Assembly: GCF_021213805.1 (NCBI RefSeq) | Contig: NZ_JAJQJI010000005.1 | Span: forward strand, 124,001-188,000 | DNA length: 64,000 bases | Direction: 5' to 3' | Source of the DNA: Mycobacterium sp. MYCO198283 | Lineage (GTDB): Bacteria > Actinomycetota > Actinomycetes > Mycobacteriales > Mycobacteriaceae | Shown here: positions 1 through 12,094 of the stretch, piece by piece | Position numbering within the stretch: the stretch's first letter is position 1 | How the letters are laid out: every line of letters starts with the position of its first letter | Notes under the pieces: model-generated | Told to the model about the DNA's origin: nothing | Database searches by the model: none | What the model saw: only the letters and a program-made list of their open reading frames with translations | Made by a program: the position numbers and the translations under genes

Positions 1-312
1 GACGTGCAGCTCCCGCTCGCCGAGCATCACGGTGACGACGTCGCTGCCGTCGCGGGCCGGCACCAGCTCCGGCGTGACGACGGCGGTCTCGCGCCGCAGC
101 GCCGCCATCCAGCACAGCTCGGAGCGGATGGCGGCCAGCGAGTGGTAGCCGGGCCGGTGCAGCCGCAGCACCAGCGGATCCGCATCCCGCCCGACCAGGT
201 AGGTGGCGTTCTCCGACAGGCTCAGCAGTTCCAGCGGCGCGTCCTCGGGGCGGCCGTACGCGGGCAGCGCGGCCCTCGCGAACTCTTCGTGTTGCGGCGG
301 CAGTCCGGGCAC
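1..312 (-). CDS. phosphotransferase (APH/homoserine-kinase-II fold), 5' part only
   Basis: Only the N-terminal ~104 codons lie in the window; the gene continues past the left edge. The protein shows the start of a kinase-fold N-lobe, with the segment [12 protein letters not shown] resembling the lysine/arginine strand of aminoglycoside-phosphotransferase-like enzymes, followed by an ExCWMAAL helix. The start is a GTG directly behind a GAGGAG stretch, unusually close for a Shine-Dalgarno site, so the true start is uncertain. It is divergent from gluQRS with about 47 bases between. The catalytic HGDxxxxN loop would lie outside the window, so the substrate cannot be named. Confidence 0.6.
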   Translation of the reverse strand, partial: MPGLPPQHEEFARAALPAYGRPEDAPLELLSLSENATYLVGRDADPLVLRLHRPGYHSLAAIRSELCWMAALRRETAVVTPELVPARDGSDVVTVMLGERELHV

Positions 313-359
313 CTCCTCAGTCTGACCGAGCGCCGCGGCGATGCAGCAGACTGGAGCCG

Positions 360-1250
360 GTGAGCGTTCCCGCAGTGCGCGGCGCCGGCCGGTTCGCGCC
401 GAGCCCGTCGGCCGATCTGCACATCGGGAACCTGCGCACCGCGGTGCTGGCGTGGCTGTTCGCGCGGTCCACCGGCCGCCGGTTCCTCATCCGCGTCGAG
501 GATCTCGACGACCGCACCTTCGCCCCCATCGGACACCGCCAACTGGCCGACCTCGCCGCCATCGGCGTCGTCGGTGACGAGCCGCCGCAGTGGCAGTCGT
601 CGCACGCCGACCGCTACGACGCCGTGGTGGAGGGGCTCGCGGCCCGCGGGCTGCTCTACGAGTGCTATTGCAGCCGCAAGGACATCCAGCAGGCGCCGCG
701 GGCGCCGCACGCACCCGAGGGCGCCTATCCGGGCACCTGCCGCACCCTGAGCGACACCGCACGCCGGCGACGACGCACCGAGACCGGCCGCCCGCCCGCG
801 CTGCGGCTGCGCAGCGACACCTACTCGTTCCCGGTGACGGACGCGCTGCACGGCACCTATACGGGGCTGGTCGACGACTTCGTCGTCCGCCGCGGCGACG
901 GCGTGCCCGCCTACAACCTGGCGGTGGTGGTCGATGACGCCGCGTCGGGCGTCGACCAGGTGGTGCGCGGCGACGACCTGCTCCCGTCGTCGCCGCGGCA
1001 GGCCTACCTGTGCGCCGTCCTCGGCCATCCGGCGCCGGACTACGCCCATGTGCCGCTGGTCCTCGGCGCCGACGGCAAGCGGCTCGCCAAGCGCGACGGC
1101 GCCGTGACGCTCGCCGAGCTCGGGGTCGAGCGGGCGCTGAGCCTCATCGCCTCGTCGCTCGGCTACCCGTCGACCGACCTCCCCGGCATGCTCGCCGGGT
1201 TCGACCCCGCCCGGCTGCCGTGCGAACCGTGGATCTACCAACCGGACTGA
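360..1250 (+). CDS. gluQ: glutamyl-Q tRNA(Asp) synthetase
   Basis: GluQRS is a truncated GluRS that attaches glutamate to the queuosine base of tRNA-Asp (known for the family). The 296-residue length fits, since the anticodon-binding half of GluRS is absent. Near the N-terminus is [15 protein letters not shown], the HIGH-type signature (residues 13-26). A zinc site typical of GluQRS is visible as C102-x-C104 with Y123 and C127. The KMSKS counterpart is the KRLAKRDG segment near residue 240. The start is a GTG. Its biological partner in the window is tgt, which installs the base this enzyme would act on. Confidence 0.9.
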   Translation: MSVPAVRGAGRFAPSPSADLHIGNLRTAVLAWLFARSTGRRFLIRVEDLDDRTFAPIGHRQLADLAAIGVVGDEPPQWQSSHADRYDAVVEGLAARGLLYECYCSRKDIQQAPRAPHAPEGAYPGTCRTLSDTARRRRRTETGRPPALRLRSDTYSFPVTDALHGTYTGLVDDFVVRRGDGVPAYNLAVVVDDAASGVDQVVRGDDLLPSSPRQAYLCAVLGHPAPDYAHVPLVLGADGKRLAKRDGAVTLAELGVERALSLIASSLGYPSTDLPGMLAGFDPARLPCEPWIYQPD

Positions 1251-1282
1251 GCGGAAGGCTGTCTCACCCGCGGCCGGGCGGG

Positions 1283-1288
1283 TAGGTT
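1283..1288 (+). promoter_or_regulatory. -10 box TAGGTT for leaderless transcription
   Basis: TANNNT hexamer ending 6 bases before the ATG at 1295. This spacing places the transcription start on the start codon and supports that start. Confidence 0.5.
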
Positions 1289-1294
1289 GCGCCG

Positions 1295-2758
1295 ATGCTG
1301 CGAAACCTCCGGCGCGCCGCGATCGCCGTCGCACTCGTCGCGGTGATCGTCCTGGGTGCCGCGAGCTGCGGCCGCTCCGCAACCACCGGCGACGACCCGA
1401 TCAAGGCGGCCGGCGTGCTGCGGGTCGGCACCGAAGGCGTCTATCCGCCGTACTCCTTCCACGATCCGACCCAGGGCGGGCAGCTCGCCGGATACGACGT
1501 CGACGTCGCCCGCGCGGTCGGCGACAAGCTCGGTGTCCGGGTGGAATTCGTCGAGACGTCCTGGGATTCGATGTTCGCGGCGCTGGAGGCGGGCCGCTTC
1601 GACATCGTCGCCAACGAGGTGACGATCACGCCCGAGCGCACGGCGAAATACGACCTCTCCGAACCGTATTCGGTGGCCCAGGGGGTGTTGGTCACCCGGG
1701 CGGACGACCGGTCCATCACCTCGCTCGCCGACCTCAAGGGCAAGCGGTCCGCGCAGAACCCCACCAGCAACTGGGCGCAGGTCGCGCGCGACGCCGGTGC
1801 GCAGGTGGTCTCCGTGGACGGCTTCTCCCAGGCGATCAGCGCGCTGCGCGACGGGCGCGTCGACGCGGTGGTGAACGACAGCCTGACGCTGATCGCCTAC
1901 CGGGCGGAGAACCCCGGCGCGCCGATCAAGGTGACCGACATCGGCGGAGAACGCAGTGAGCAGGCGTTCGCGGCGCGCAAGGACAGTGGCTACCTGCCGG
2001 AGCTGAACGCCGCGCTGGGCCAGCTCCGCGCCGACGGCACGCTGACCGAGATCTCGAACCGCTACCTCGACACCGACCTGTCACGGGCCGAGCCGCCGAG
2101 CACCTGGGAGCTGGTGGCCGACAACCTGTGGCCGCTCGCCCGGGCCGCGCTGACCATGACCATCCCGCTGACCGTCATCAGCTTCGCCATCGGGCTGGTG
2201 ATCGCGCTCGTGGTGGCGCTGGCGCGGCTGTCGGCGAACCTCGTCGCGGCGGGCGTGGCGCGGTTCTACATCTCGATCATCCGCGGCACCCCGCTGCTGG
2301 TGCAGCTGTTCATCGTGTTCTTCGCGCTGCCCCAGATCGGCGTGCGCATCGACCCGTTCCCCGCGGCGGTGATCGCGTTCAGCCTCAACGTCGGCGGCTA
2401 CGCGGCGGAGATCATCCGCTCGGCCATCCAGAGCATCCCGAAGGGCCAGTGGGAGGCCGCCGAGACCATCGGCATGACCTACCTGACGGCGCTGCGGCGC
2501 ATCGTGTTGCCGCAGGCGACCCGGGTGGCGGTGCCGCCGCTGTCCAACACGCTCATCTCGCTGGTGAAAGACACCTCGCTCGCCTCCACCATCCTGGTGA
2601 CCGAGCTGTTCCGCACCGCACAGAACGTCGCGGCGCCCACCTTCGAGTTCTTCGCGCTGTACGGCACCGCGGCGCTGTACTACTGGATCATCTGCCTGGT
2701 GCTGTCCTTCGGGCAGAGCCGGTTCGAGCACCGGCTGGAAAGGTACGTGGCCCGATGA
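1295..2758 (+). CDS. amino-acid ABC transporter: binding protein fused to permease
   Basis: One 487-residue chain combines two components that are usually separate. Residues 1-25 form a lipoprotein signal with cysteine at 25 (AASC). Residues ~36-262 are a family-3 solute-binding domain (RVGTEGVYPPYSF, then DSMFAALEAGRFDI). From ~280 onward is a His/Glu/Gln/Arg-type permease with several membrane segments and the EAA loop around 385-406 (EAAETIGMTYLTALRR). The ATPase gene follows with a 4-base ATGA overlap, so the two are translationally coupled. The likely substrate is a polar amino acid or cystine; which one cannot be decided. The fused binding domain would sit outside the membrane, tethered to its own permease. 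Confidence 0.85.
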   Translation: MLRNLRRAAIAVALVAVIVLGAASCGRSATTGDDPIKAAGVLRVGTEGVYPPYSFHDPTQGGQLAGYDVDVARAVGDKLGVRVEFVETSWDSMFAALEAGRFDIVANEVTITPERTAKYDLSEPYSVAQGVLVTRADDRSITSLADLKGKRSAQNPTSNWAQVARDAGAQVVSVDGFSQAISALRDGRVDAVVNDSLTLIAYRAENPGAPIKVTDIGGERSEQAFAARKDSGYLPELNAALGQLRADGTLTEISNRYLDTDLSRAEPPSTWELVADNLWPLARAALTMTIPLTVISFAIGLVIALVVALARLSANLVAAGVARFYISIIRGTPLLVQLFIVFFALPQIGVRIDPFPAAVIAFSLNVGGYAAEIIRSAIQSIPKGQWEAAETIGMTYLTALRRIVLPQATRVAVPPLSNTLISLVKDTSLASTILVTELFRTAQNVAAPTFEFFALYGTAALYYWIICLVLSFGQSRFEHRLERYVAR

Positions 2759-3510
2759 GCGATTGCGTGGTGGCCCGCGACGTCCACAGGTCCTTCGGGG
2801 AGAACCTGGTCCTCAAGGGCGTGTCGTTCACCGTCGGGCAGGGAACGGCGACGGCGATCATCGGGCCGTCGGGATCCGGCAAGACGACGCTGCTGCGCGC
2901 CCTCAACGCCCTCGACGTGCCGGACCGCGGCGTCATCAGGGTCGGCGACGTCGAGATCGACTTCGGGAAGGGCCGGCCCGACAAGGACCTGGTGCGCCGG
3001 TACCGCGCGCAGAGCGGCTTCGTCTTCCAGTCGCACAACCTGTTCCCGCACAAGACGGTGCTGCAGAACGTCACCGAAGGACCGGTCGTCGTGCAGAAGC
3101 GTCCCAAGGAGCAGGCCGAAGCCGAGGCGCTGGAGCTGTTGGACCAGGTCGGGCTGGCCGACAAGCGGGACAGCTACCCGTTCCAGCTGTCGGGCGGTCA
3201 GCAGCAGCGCGTCGGCATCGCCCGCGCGCTCGCGCTGCGCCCCAAGGTCGTGCTGTTCGACGAACCGACGTCGGCGCTGGACCCCGAGCTCGTCGGTGAG
3301 GTGCTGGGCGTCATCCGGGATCTCGCGACGCAGGGCTGGACACTCGTCGTCGTCACCCACGAGATCCAGTTCGCTCGCCAGGTCTCCGACCAGGTGCTGT
3401 TCACCGACCAGGGCCTCATCCTGGAGCGCGGGACGCCCGACGAAGTGATCGGCAACCCGAAACACGACCGCACGCGGCAGTTCCTGCAGCGGATCCTGCA
3501 TCCGCTGTAG
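2755..3510 (+). CDS. amino-acid ABC transporter ATPase
   Basis: The 251-residue polar-amino-acid-type ATPase powers the upstream fused binding protein/permease. Walker A is GPSGSGKT (residues ~36-43), the Q-loop region is FVFQSHNLFPHKT, the signature is LSGGQQQR (~145-152), Walker B is VVLFDEPT (~165-172), and the switch histidine is in VVTHE. The ATG lies inside the stop of the permease gene (ATGA), and this start gives the expected N-terminus. The length is normal for GlnQ/HisP-type proteins. Confidence 0.9.
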   Translation: MSDCVVARDVHRSFGENLVLKGVSFTVGQGTATAIIGPSGSGKTTLLRALNALDVPDRGVIRVGDVEIDFGKGRPDKDLVRRYRAQSGFVFQSHNLFPHKTVLQNVTEGPVVVQKRPKEQAEAEALELLDQVGLADKRDSYPFQLSGGQQQRVGIARALALRPKVVLFDEPTSALDPELVGEVLGVIRDLATQGWTLVVVTHEIQFARQVSDQVLFTDQGLILERGTPDEVIGNPKHDRTRQFLQRILHPL

Positions 3511-3540
3511 ACCCGTCGCGCGGGCGGGTACCCGGCACGC

Positions 3541-4377
3541 ATGGCTGAGATCACCGCCCACCACGGCATCCTTCGCAACACCAACCTCCACGTCGACGAC
3601 ACCGGCGGATCCGGGCGGCCGGTGGTGCTGATCCACGGCTGGCCGCTGTCGGGCGAATCGTGGTCGCTGCAGGTGCCCGCGCTCGCCGACGCCGGCTATC
3701 GCGTGGTCACCTACGACCGGCGCGGCTTCGGCCGCAGCGACAAGCCGCTCACCGGCTACACCTACGACACGCTGACCGACGATCTGCACGCCGTCATCGA
3801 GGCGCTCGACCTGCGGGACGCGACGGTGGTCGGCTTCTCCATGGGCGGCGGCGAGGTCGCGCGGTACTTCACCCGGTTCGGCGCCGACCGGCTGCGCAGC
3901 GCGGTGTTCGCCGCCGCCGTCCCGCCGTACCTGCTGCAGACCGCCGACAACCCCGAGGGCCCGCTCACCAAGACCGCCGCAGCCGAGCTGGCCGCCGGCC
4001 TCACCAAGAACGAGGACAGCTTCTACGACCAGTTCATGACCGACTTCTTCTCCGCCAACGGCGAGCTGAAGGTCACCGAACAGCAGCGCCAGGACGCGCT
4101 CGCGCTCTGCAAGCAGGCCGACAAGTCGGCAGCGCTGGCGTGCATGACGGCGTTCGGCACCACCGACTTCCGCGACGACCTGCCGAACGTCACGGTGCCG
4201 ACGCTGGTGATCCACGGCGACGCCGACGCCACCGTGCCGTTCGAAGGGTCCGGCAAGCGCACGCACGAAGCGGTGGTCGACAGCCGGCTGCAGCTGATCG
4301 CCGATGCGCCGCACGGGCTGAACGTCAGCCACGCCGACGAGTTCAACCGGGTGCTGCTCGATTTCCTCGGCAGCTGA
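3541..4377 (+). CDS. alpha/beta hydrolase (non-heme chloroperoxidase/esterase type)
   Basis: The 278-residue cytosolic hydrolase has a complete triad: nucleophile S100 in GFSMGGG, D227 in HGDADATVP and H258 in DAPHGLN. The oxyanion HGW motif (VVLIHGWPLSG) is at residues ~24-36. This layout fits the cofactor-free haloperoxidase/aryl esterase group; the halogenating activity of such proteins is usually incidental, so an esterase or lactonase role is more likely. It stands alone after the ABC operon, converging on the P450 gene with 4 bases between stops. The substrate is unknown. Confidence 0.85.
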   Translation: MAEITAHHGILRNTNLHVDDTGGSGRPVVLIHGWPLSGESWSLQVPALADAGYRVVTYDRRGFGRSDKPLTGYTYDTLTDDLHAVIEALDLRDATVVGFSMGGGEVARYFTRFGADRLRSAVFAAAVPPYLLQTADNPEGPLTKTAAAELAAGLTKNEDSFYDQFMTDFFSANGELKVTEQQRQDALALCKQADKSAALACMTAFGTTDFRDDLPNVTVPTLVIHGDADATVPFEGSGKRTHEAVVDSRLQLIADAPHGLNVSHADEFNRVLLDFLGS

Positions 4378-4381
4378 GGCG

Positions 4382-6858
<2,477 letters not shown>

Positions 6859-6980
6859 CTACAGCGCCCGAGCGGCGACAGCGCGCAATGTCGCCAAGAG
6901 CCGAACGCGGGTCCGCAGGTCGCGAGATACTTTCGGGGGATCCGGCGACCTGGCGGATCACAACGGCAAAGGAGATACGG

Positions 6981-7460
6981 GTGAAGCGTGGCTTAGCAAT
7001 CGCCGCCAGCGGGACGGCGATTCTTGCGGCAGCCCTGACCGGTTGTGGTGGTGACAACGCCGAGTCCAGTGCGACCAGCGCGTCGTCGGGCGAATCGTCG
7101 TCGACGGCCGCCGGCGCCGGCACCTCGTCGGGTTCGGGCACCTCGCAGGTGATCATCGACGGCCAGAAGCAGGAGATCGCCGGCAACGTGGTGTGCACCG
7201 ACGTCGGCGGCAACAAGGAGATCGCCATCGGCGACGCCGCCACCGGGCAGGGGCTGACGGTGTCGATCACCAACGCCGATCCGCCCGCGGTCAACCGGGT
7301 GGTCTTCGGCGCCCTCGGCGGCGGCAACCTGATGTACCAGCAGGGCGTCATGGGCGGCAACGCCGAGGTCGAGGTGGACGACAAGACCTACAACGTCAAG
7401 GGGAACGCGATGAGCGGCATGCAGCAGAAGCCGTTCGAGATCTCGGTGACCTGTCCCTGA
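6981..7460 (+). CDS. lpqH: 19-kDa-antigen-type lipoprotein
   Basis: A 159-residue secreted lipoprotein of the LpqH family, cell-surface and TLR2-active in pathogenic mycobacteria. The signal peptide ends at lipobox LTGC (C22), followed by a Ser/Thr/Ala/Gly-rich linker (~26-54) and the LpqH domain with IIDGQKQEIAGNVVC, the DPPAV segment and the terminal FEISVTC. Two cysteines in the domain probably form a disulfide. The GTG start is set by AAAGGAGA ending 6 bases upstream. A strong hairpin follows the stop. The next gene is a kinase with an ectodomain of the same family. Confidence 0.9.
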   Translation: MKRGLAIAASGTAILAAALTGCGGDNAESSATSASSGESSSTAAGAGTSSGSGTSQVIIDGQKQEIAGNVVCTDVGGNKEIAIGDAATGQGLTVSITNADPPAVNRVVFGALGGGNLMYQQGVMGGNAEVEVDDKTYNVKGNAMSGMQQKPFEISVTCP

Positions 7461-7475
7461 CACGTCCCGGCGCGA

Positions 7476-7506
7476 CGGCGGCGTCCCCGGTGTGGGGGCG
7501 CCGCCG
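7476..7506 (+). terminator. intrinsic-type terminator hairpin after lpqH
   Basis: A 13-bp stem (one T-G pair) with a 5-base loop, GC-rich, starting 16 bases after the lpqH stop. A U-rich tail is absent, as is usual for mycobacterial hairpin terminators. Confidence 0.65.
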
Positions 7507-7543
7507 TTCCCGTTTCGCCGATCAGCGGCTTCCTGCCAGCCGG

Positions 7544-7549
7544 TAGGCT
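7544..7549 (+). promoter_or_regulatory. -10 box TAGGCT for leaderless kinase mRNA
   Basis: TANNNT hexamer, 7 bases before the GTG at 7557; supports that start and a separate transcript from lpqH. Confidence 0.5.
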
Positions 7550-7556
7550 TCTCCGC

Positions 7557-9053
7557 GTGCCGCTGACCGACGGCGAAACCTTTGCCGGCTACACGATCCT
7601 GCGGCTGTTGGGCTCCGGCGGCATGGGTGAGGTCTATCTGGCGCGCCATCCCCGGCTGCCGCGGCACGACGCGCTGAAGGTGCTGCCCGCCCACCTCACC
7701 CGGGACGCCGAGTATCGCGAGCGGTTCAACCGGGAGGCCGACCTGGCGGCCGGGTTGTGGCATCCGCACATCGTCGGCATCCACGACCGCGGCGAGTTCA
7801 ACGGCCAGCTGTGGATCTCGATGGACTACGTCGCCGGCAGCGACGCCCGGGAGCTGCTGCGGGCCCGCTATCCCGGGGGCATGCCGCCGGCCGAGGTCGT
7901 CGACATCGTGGCCGCCGTCGCCGACGCCCTCGACTACGCCCACCAGCGGGGGCTGCTGCACCGCGACGTCAAACCGGCGAACATCCTGCTGACCGAGCCC
8001 ACGCCGCGCGGCCGGCGCATCCTGCTGACCGACTTCGGCATCGCGCGCCAGCTGGAAGACCACCGCGGCCTGACGCACACCAACATGGCGGTCGGATCGG
8101 TGGCCTACGCGGCGCCCGAACAGCTCACCGGTTCGCCGATGAGCGGACGCGCCGACCAGTACTCGCTGGCGTGCACCACCTACTTCCTGCTGACGGGCAT
8201 CTCGCCGTTCGACCACTCGAACCCCGCGGTGTCCATCAGCCAGCACCTGACCGCCCCGCCGCCGCGGCTCGCGCCGATACGGCCCGACCTGGCGGTCCTC
8301 GACCCCGTCCTCACCCGCGCGTTGGCCAAGGATCCGGGCGCCCGGTTCCGCAGCTGCTCGGAGTTCGCGGCCGCGCTGCGTCAGCAGCTGTTCGCCGGGC
8401 CGCCGTCGTATCCGGTGGCGGCGCACCAGTTGTCCGGCCCGCCGCGGCGGTCGCGGGCGGCGTGGCTGTTGGGCAGCGCGGCGGTGCTGCTGGTCGCGGC
8501 GCTGGTGGCCGGGGCGATCGTTGCCTTCGCCGGTGACGACCGCGACCCGTCGGCGGCGCCGTCGTCGAGCACCACGTCGTCGAGGATCGGGTCGTCGAGG
8601 ACCGGGTCGTCGAGCACCGGGTCGTCGGGGTCCTCGACCACGCGTACCTCGGCACCGACCCGCAGTGCGGCACCACGGACCCCGCTGCCGCCCGTCGGCA
8701 CCGGCGCCACGAAACTGACCCTGGACGGCAAGCCGGTGACGGTGCCCGGCGGCGTGGTGTGCGCGCGAAGCGAGGGCAAGCTGGTGGTCACCGCCGGGCT
8801 GTCGGGGCCGCTGAGCGCGACCGCCATGATGACCGATGTCGAGCCACCGGTCGTCGAGTTCCTGTCGATCGGCGAGCTCGACGGGCTGACCTACACCTAC
8901 CTCGACGACTTCGCCCGCGGCGCCCGCGCCGACGTCGACCGGCAGGGCCGCGTCTACCACTTCACGGGCGACCTGGTCGCCATCGATCCGGCCGACATCG
9001 GCCGCACGACGCCGCCCAAACCCTTCGACCTCGAGGTGATCTGCCCCAGCTGA
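7557..9053 (+). CDS. transmembrane Ser/Thr kinase with LpqH-like extracellular domain
   Basis: A 498-residue receptor-type kinase. The kinase domain (~1-270) has the glycine loop GSGGMGEVY (~19-27), catalytic K41, HRDVKPAN with D137, and DFG in LTDFGIA. A single membrane helix lies at ~303-326, then a Ser/Thr/Gly-rich linker. Residues ~386-498 resemble the LpqH domain encoded just upstream: [21 protein letters not shown], a GR-YHFTG strand and terminal FDLEVIC. The kinase half resembles PknF/PknI-like mycobacterial kinases. The extracellular LpqH-like part is a plausible ligand sensor. Both cysteines of the domain are kept. Confidence 0.9.
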   Translation: MPLTDGETFAGYTILRLLGSGGMGEVYLARHPRLPRHDALKVLPAHLTRDAEYRERFNREADLAAGLWHPHIVGIHDRGEFNGQLWISMDYVAGSDARELLRARYPGGMPPAEVVDIVAAVADALDYAHQRGLLHRDVKPANILLTEPTPRGRRILLTDFGIARQLEDHRGLTHTNMAVGSVAYAAPEQLTGSPMSGRADQYSLACTTYFLLTGISPFDHSNPAVSISQHLTAPPPRLAPIRPDLAVLDPVLTRALAKDPGARFRSCSEFAAALRQQLFAGPPSYPVAAHQLSGPPRRSRAAWLLGSAAVLLVAALVAGAIVAFAGDDRDPSAAPSSSTTSSRIGSSRTGSSSTGSSGSSTTRTSAPTRSAAPRTPLPPVGTGATKLTLDGKPVTVPGGVVCARSEGKLVVTAGLSGPLSATAMMTDVEPPVVEFLSIGELDGLTYTYLDDFARGARADVDRQGRVYHFTGDLVAIDPADIGRTTPPKPFDLEVICPS

Positions 9054-9078
9054 CCGCGGAGTGATGCGGGTGGCGTGC

Positions 9079-10422
<1,344 letters not shown>

Positions 10423-10428
10423 GCGCGT

Positions 10429-10434
10429 AGCGTA
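10429..10434 (-). promoter_or_regulatory. -10 box TACGCT before chrA
   Basis: TANNNT on the minus strand, 6 bases before the GTG start at 10422; suggests a leaderless chrA transcript. Confidence 0.5.
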
Positions 10435-10479
10435 GCCAGCCGTGGGTCCGATGGCGCCGGCGCGCGACGAGCGGCGAGA

Positions 10480-10796
10480 CTTCGCAACCGCTCGCCCGCG
10501 GATCTGGTGGCATGGATGCGGGCGTGCGAGGAGCCACGCGGCCTGACGCGGCGCTTCGGCAGCCGGATCGCGCTGACCGACGGCATATCCATCGGCAGGA
10601 CATTCCGGGCGACCGACTGCGGGTTGCGCTGGACTTCGCGCGGTTGGCGCCGCCGCTGCGAGGCGCGTGGCGGACGCGCGGGCTGCGGCTCGTGGCGACG
10701 GCGGGTCGTCAGCACGCGCTGGCCGATCTCGCCGGCGACGGCGTGGCGACACTGTCGCGGCGGATGGGCGCTCGCTCGTCGAGATCGACGTAGCCG
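10480..10796 (+). pseudogene. probable frameshifted coding remnant, family unknown
   Basis: The ~380 bases between chrA and the tRNA hold no intact gene. Two overlapping plus-strand frames show the strong third-position G/C bias of real coding DNA in this genome: about 10489-10595 (reads SPADLVAWMRACEEPRGLTR) and about 10595-10796 (reads GDRLRVALDFARLAPPLRG, then LVATAGRQHALADL), ending in TAG. Joined by a single frameshift near 10590 they would give about 100 residues. I do not recognise the family, and no start site stands out. Confidence 0.3.
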
Positions 10797-10804
10797 GCGG
10801 GCTA

Positions 10805-10895
10805 TGGCGGTGGCGGAGGGATTTGAACCCTCGGACGGGGGTTACCCGTCACACGCTTTCGAGGCGTGCTCCTTAGGCCGCTCGGACACGCCACC
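10805..10895 (-). tRNA. tRNA-Ser (anticodon CGA)
   Basis: Acceptor stem GGTGGCG/CGCCACC, discriminator G, encoded CCA, and the long variable arm of class II tRNAs. The anticodon loop CTCGAAA gives CGA, reading UCG codons. About 91 nucleotides including CCA. Confidence 0.95.
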
Positions 10896-10938
10896 GCAGA
10901 GCAGCTTACCGGCCCGGTGCGGCTCACCCAAACGGGCC

Positions 10939-11025
10939 GCGAGCGTGCGCGGACCGCACGCAATCCGCGGCGTGTCGACGTACAGACACGCACGCTCGCG
11001 GTGCATGGGGACACGCACGCTCGCG
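10939..11025. repeat. intergenic repeat cluster CGCACGCTCGCG
   Basis: The 12-mer CGCACGCTCGCG occurs at 10989-11000 and 11014-11025, both within GACACGCACGCTCGCG, and in inverted form at 10939-10950. A perfect 7-bp hairpin GCGTGTC/GACACGC (10970-10991, 8-base loop) lies among them. The cluster sits between the tRNA and tadA, where both neighbours are on the minus strand, so it could form termination or RNA-end structures. Confidence 0.65.
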
Positions 11026-11038
11026 CAACACGGGGCGG

Positions 11039-11494
11039 CTAGCGGTGGCGGGCGAAGAAGGCCTCGACGGGGGCGGCGCAGCGGTCGGCGAGCACGCCGC
11101 CGCGGACCTGCGGGCGATGGTTCAGTCGCCGGTCGCGCACGACGTCCCACAGCGATCCGACGGCGCCGGTCCTCGGCTCCCACGCCCCGAACACCAGCCG
11201 CGACACCCGGGCCATCACCAGCGCGCCGGCGCACATGGTGCACGGCTCGACGGTGACCGCCAGCGTCGCCCCCTCGAGCCGCCAGCCGTCGCCACCCACC
11301 GCCGCCGCGGCGCGCAACGCGAGGATCTCGGCGTGCGCGGTCGGATCGGCCAGCGCCTCGCGGGCGTTGGCGGCGCGGGCCAACTCGGTGCCGTCGGGTC
11401 CGAAGACGACGGCGCCGATCGGCACGTCGCGGGGACCGGCCGCCGCGGCCGCGGCCAGTGCGGTCTCGATGAGCGCCTCGTCGCCTGTGCTCAC
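11039..11494 (-). CDS. tadA: tRNA(Arg) adenosine-34 deaminase
   Basis: TadA converts A34 to inosine in tRNA-Arg(ACG), a gene for which lies at 38276. The zinc-dependent deaminase signature is complete: HAEIL with the catalytic glutamate and PCTMC supplying two cysteine ligands. 151 residues, normal length. The GTG start overlaps the stop of the upstream associated-protein gene (GTGA), so the pair is translationally coupled. The position corresponds to Rv3752c. Confidence 0.9.
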   Translation of the reverse strand: MSTGDEALIETALAAAAAAGPRDVPIGAVVFGPDGTELARAANAREALADPTAHAEILALRAAAAVGGDGWRLEGATLAVTVEPCTMCAGALVMARVSRLVFGAWEPRTGAVGSLWDVVRDRRLNHRPQVRGGVLADRCAAPVEAFFARHR

Positions 11495-12012
11495 CTGTCC
11501 AGGTTGTCGAGGACCGCGGCGAACTCGTCGGCGAAACCCATGCGGGCGGCGATCATGCCCAGTTGTTCATCGGCGTAGAGGTCGGTCTCGTCGAGGATGA
11601 CGCTCAGCACCGGCTCGGGCAACCCGATGTCGGAGAGCACACCGAGGTCGCCCTCCTCGAAGGGCTCGGCGCCGTCGAGGTCGTCGTCGTCGATGTCGGC
11701 GTCCAGCTTCTCCAGCACCTCGGCGGCGATGTCGTAGTCGAGCGCCGCGGTGGCGTCCGACAGCAGCAGCCGGGTGCCCGCCGGGCCCGGCCGCACGATC
11801 ACGAAGAATTCGTCGTCGACGTTGAGGAGGCCGAACACCGCCCCGGCACTGCGCAGGTCGCGCAGTTCGCGCTCGGCGGCGGACAGGCTGGCCAGTGCCG
11901 CGGCCCGCATCGGCGCACACCGCCACGTGCCTTCCTCGCGCACGACGGCCACCCCGTAGCCGTCCGGAGTCTCCGCGGCCTGCTTGGCCTGCTGCGCCCG
12001 CTGTGCCTCCAT
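11491..12012 (-). CDS. tRNA adenosine deaminase-associated protein
   Basis: A 173-residue acidic protein, homologous in position and content to Rv3753c, the actinobacterial family named for its constant place beside tadA. It starts [20 protein letters not shown] and contains a very acidic stretch ([19 protein letters not shown], ~ residues 105-123). No enzymatic motif is visible. The ATG start is clear. Its function is unknown; coupling with tadA by a 4-base overlap suggests a role near that enzyme. Confidence 0.8.
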   Translation of the reverse strand: MEAQRAQQAKQAAETPDGYGVAVVREEGTWRCAPMRAAALASLSAAERELRDLRSAGAVFGLLNVDDEFFVIVRPGPAGTRLLLSDATAALDYDIAAEVLEKLDADIDDDDLDGAEPFEEGDLGVLSDIGLPEPVLSVILDETDLYADEQLGMIAARMGFADEFAAVLDNLDR

Positions 12013-12094
12013 GGCCGCTTACGCTAGTCCCCCCACCAGCGCCTTGACCACCGTCGCCGGCCGCCGTGCGGCGAGGTGTGCCAACCTGGGACGC

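Noticed and set aside
2680..4332. 550-codon minus-strand open frame
   Set aside because: Antisense to the ABC ATPase and hydrolase genes; Arg/Val/Asp-rich translation with no motif.
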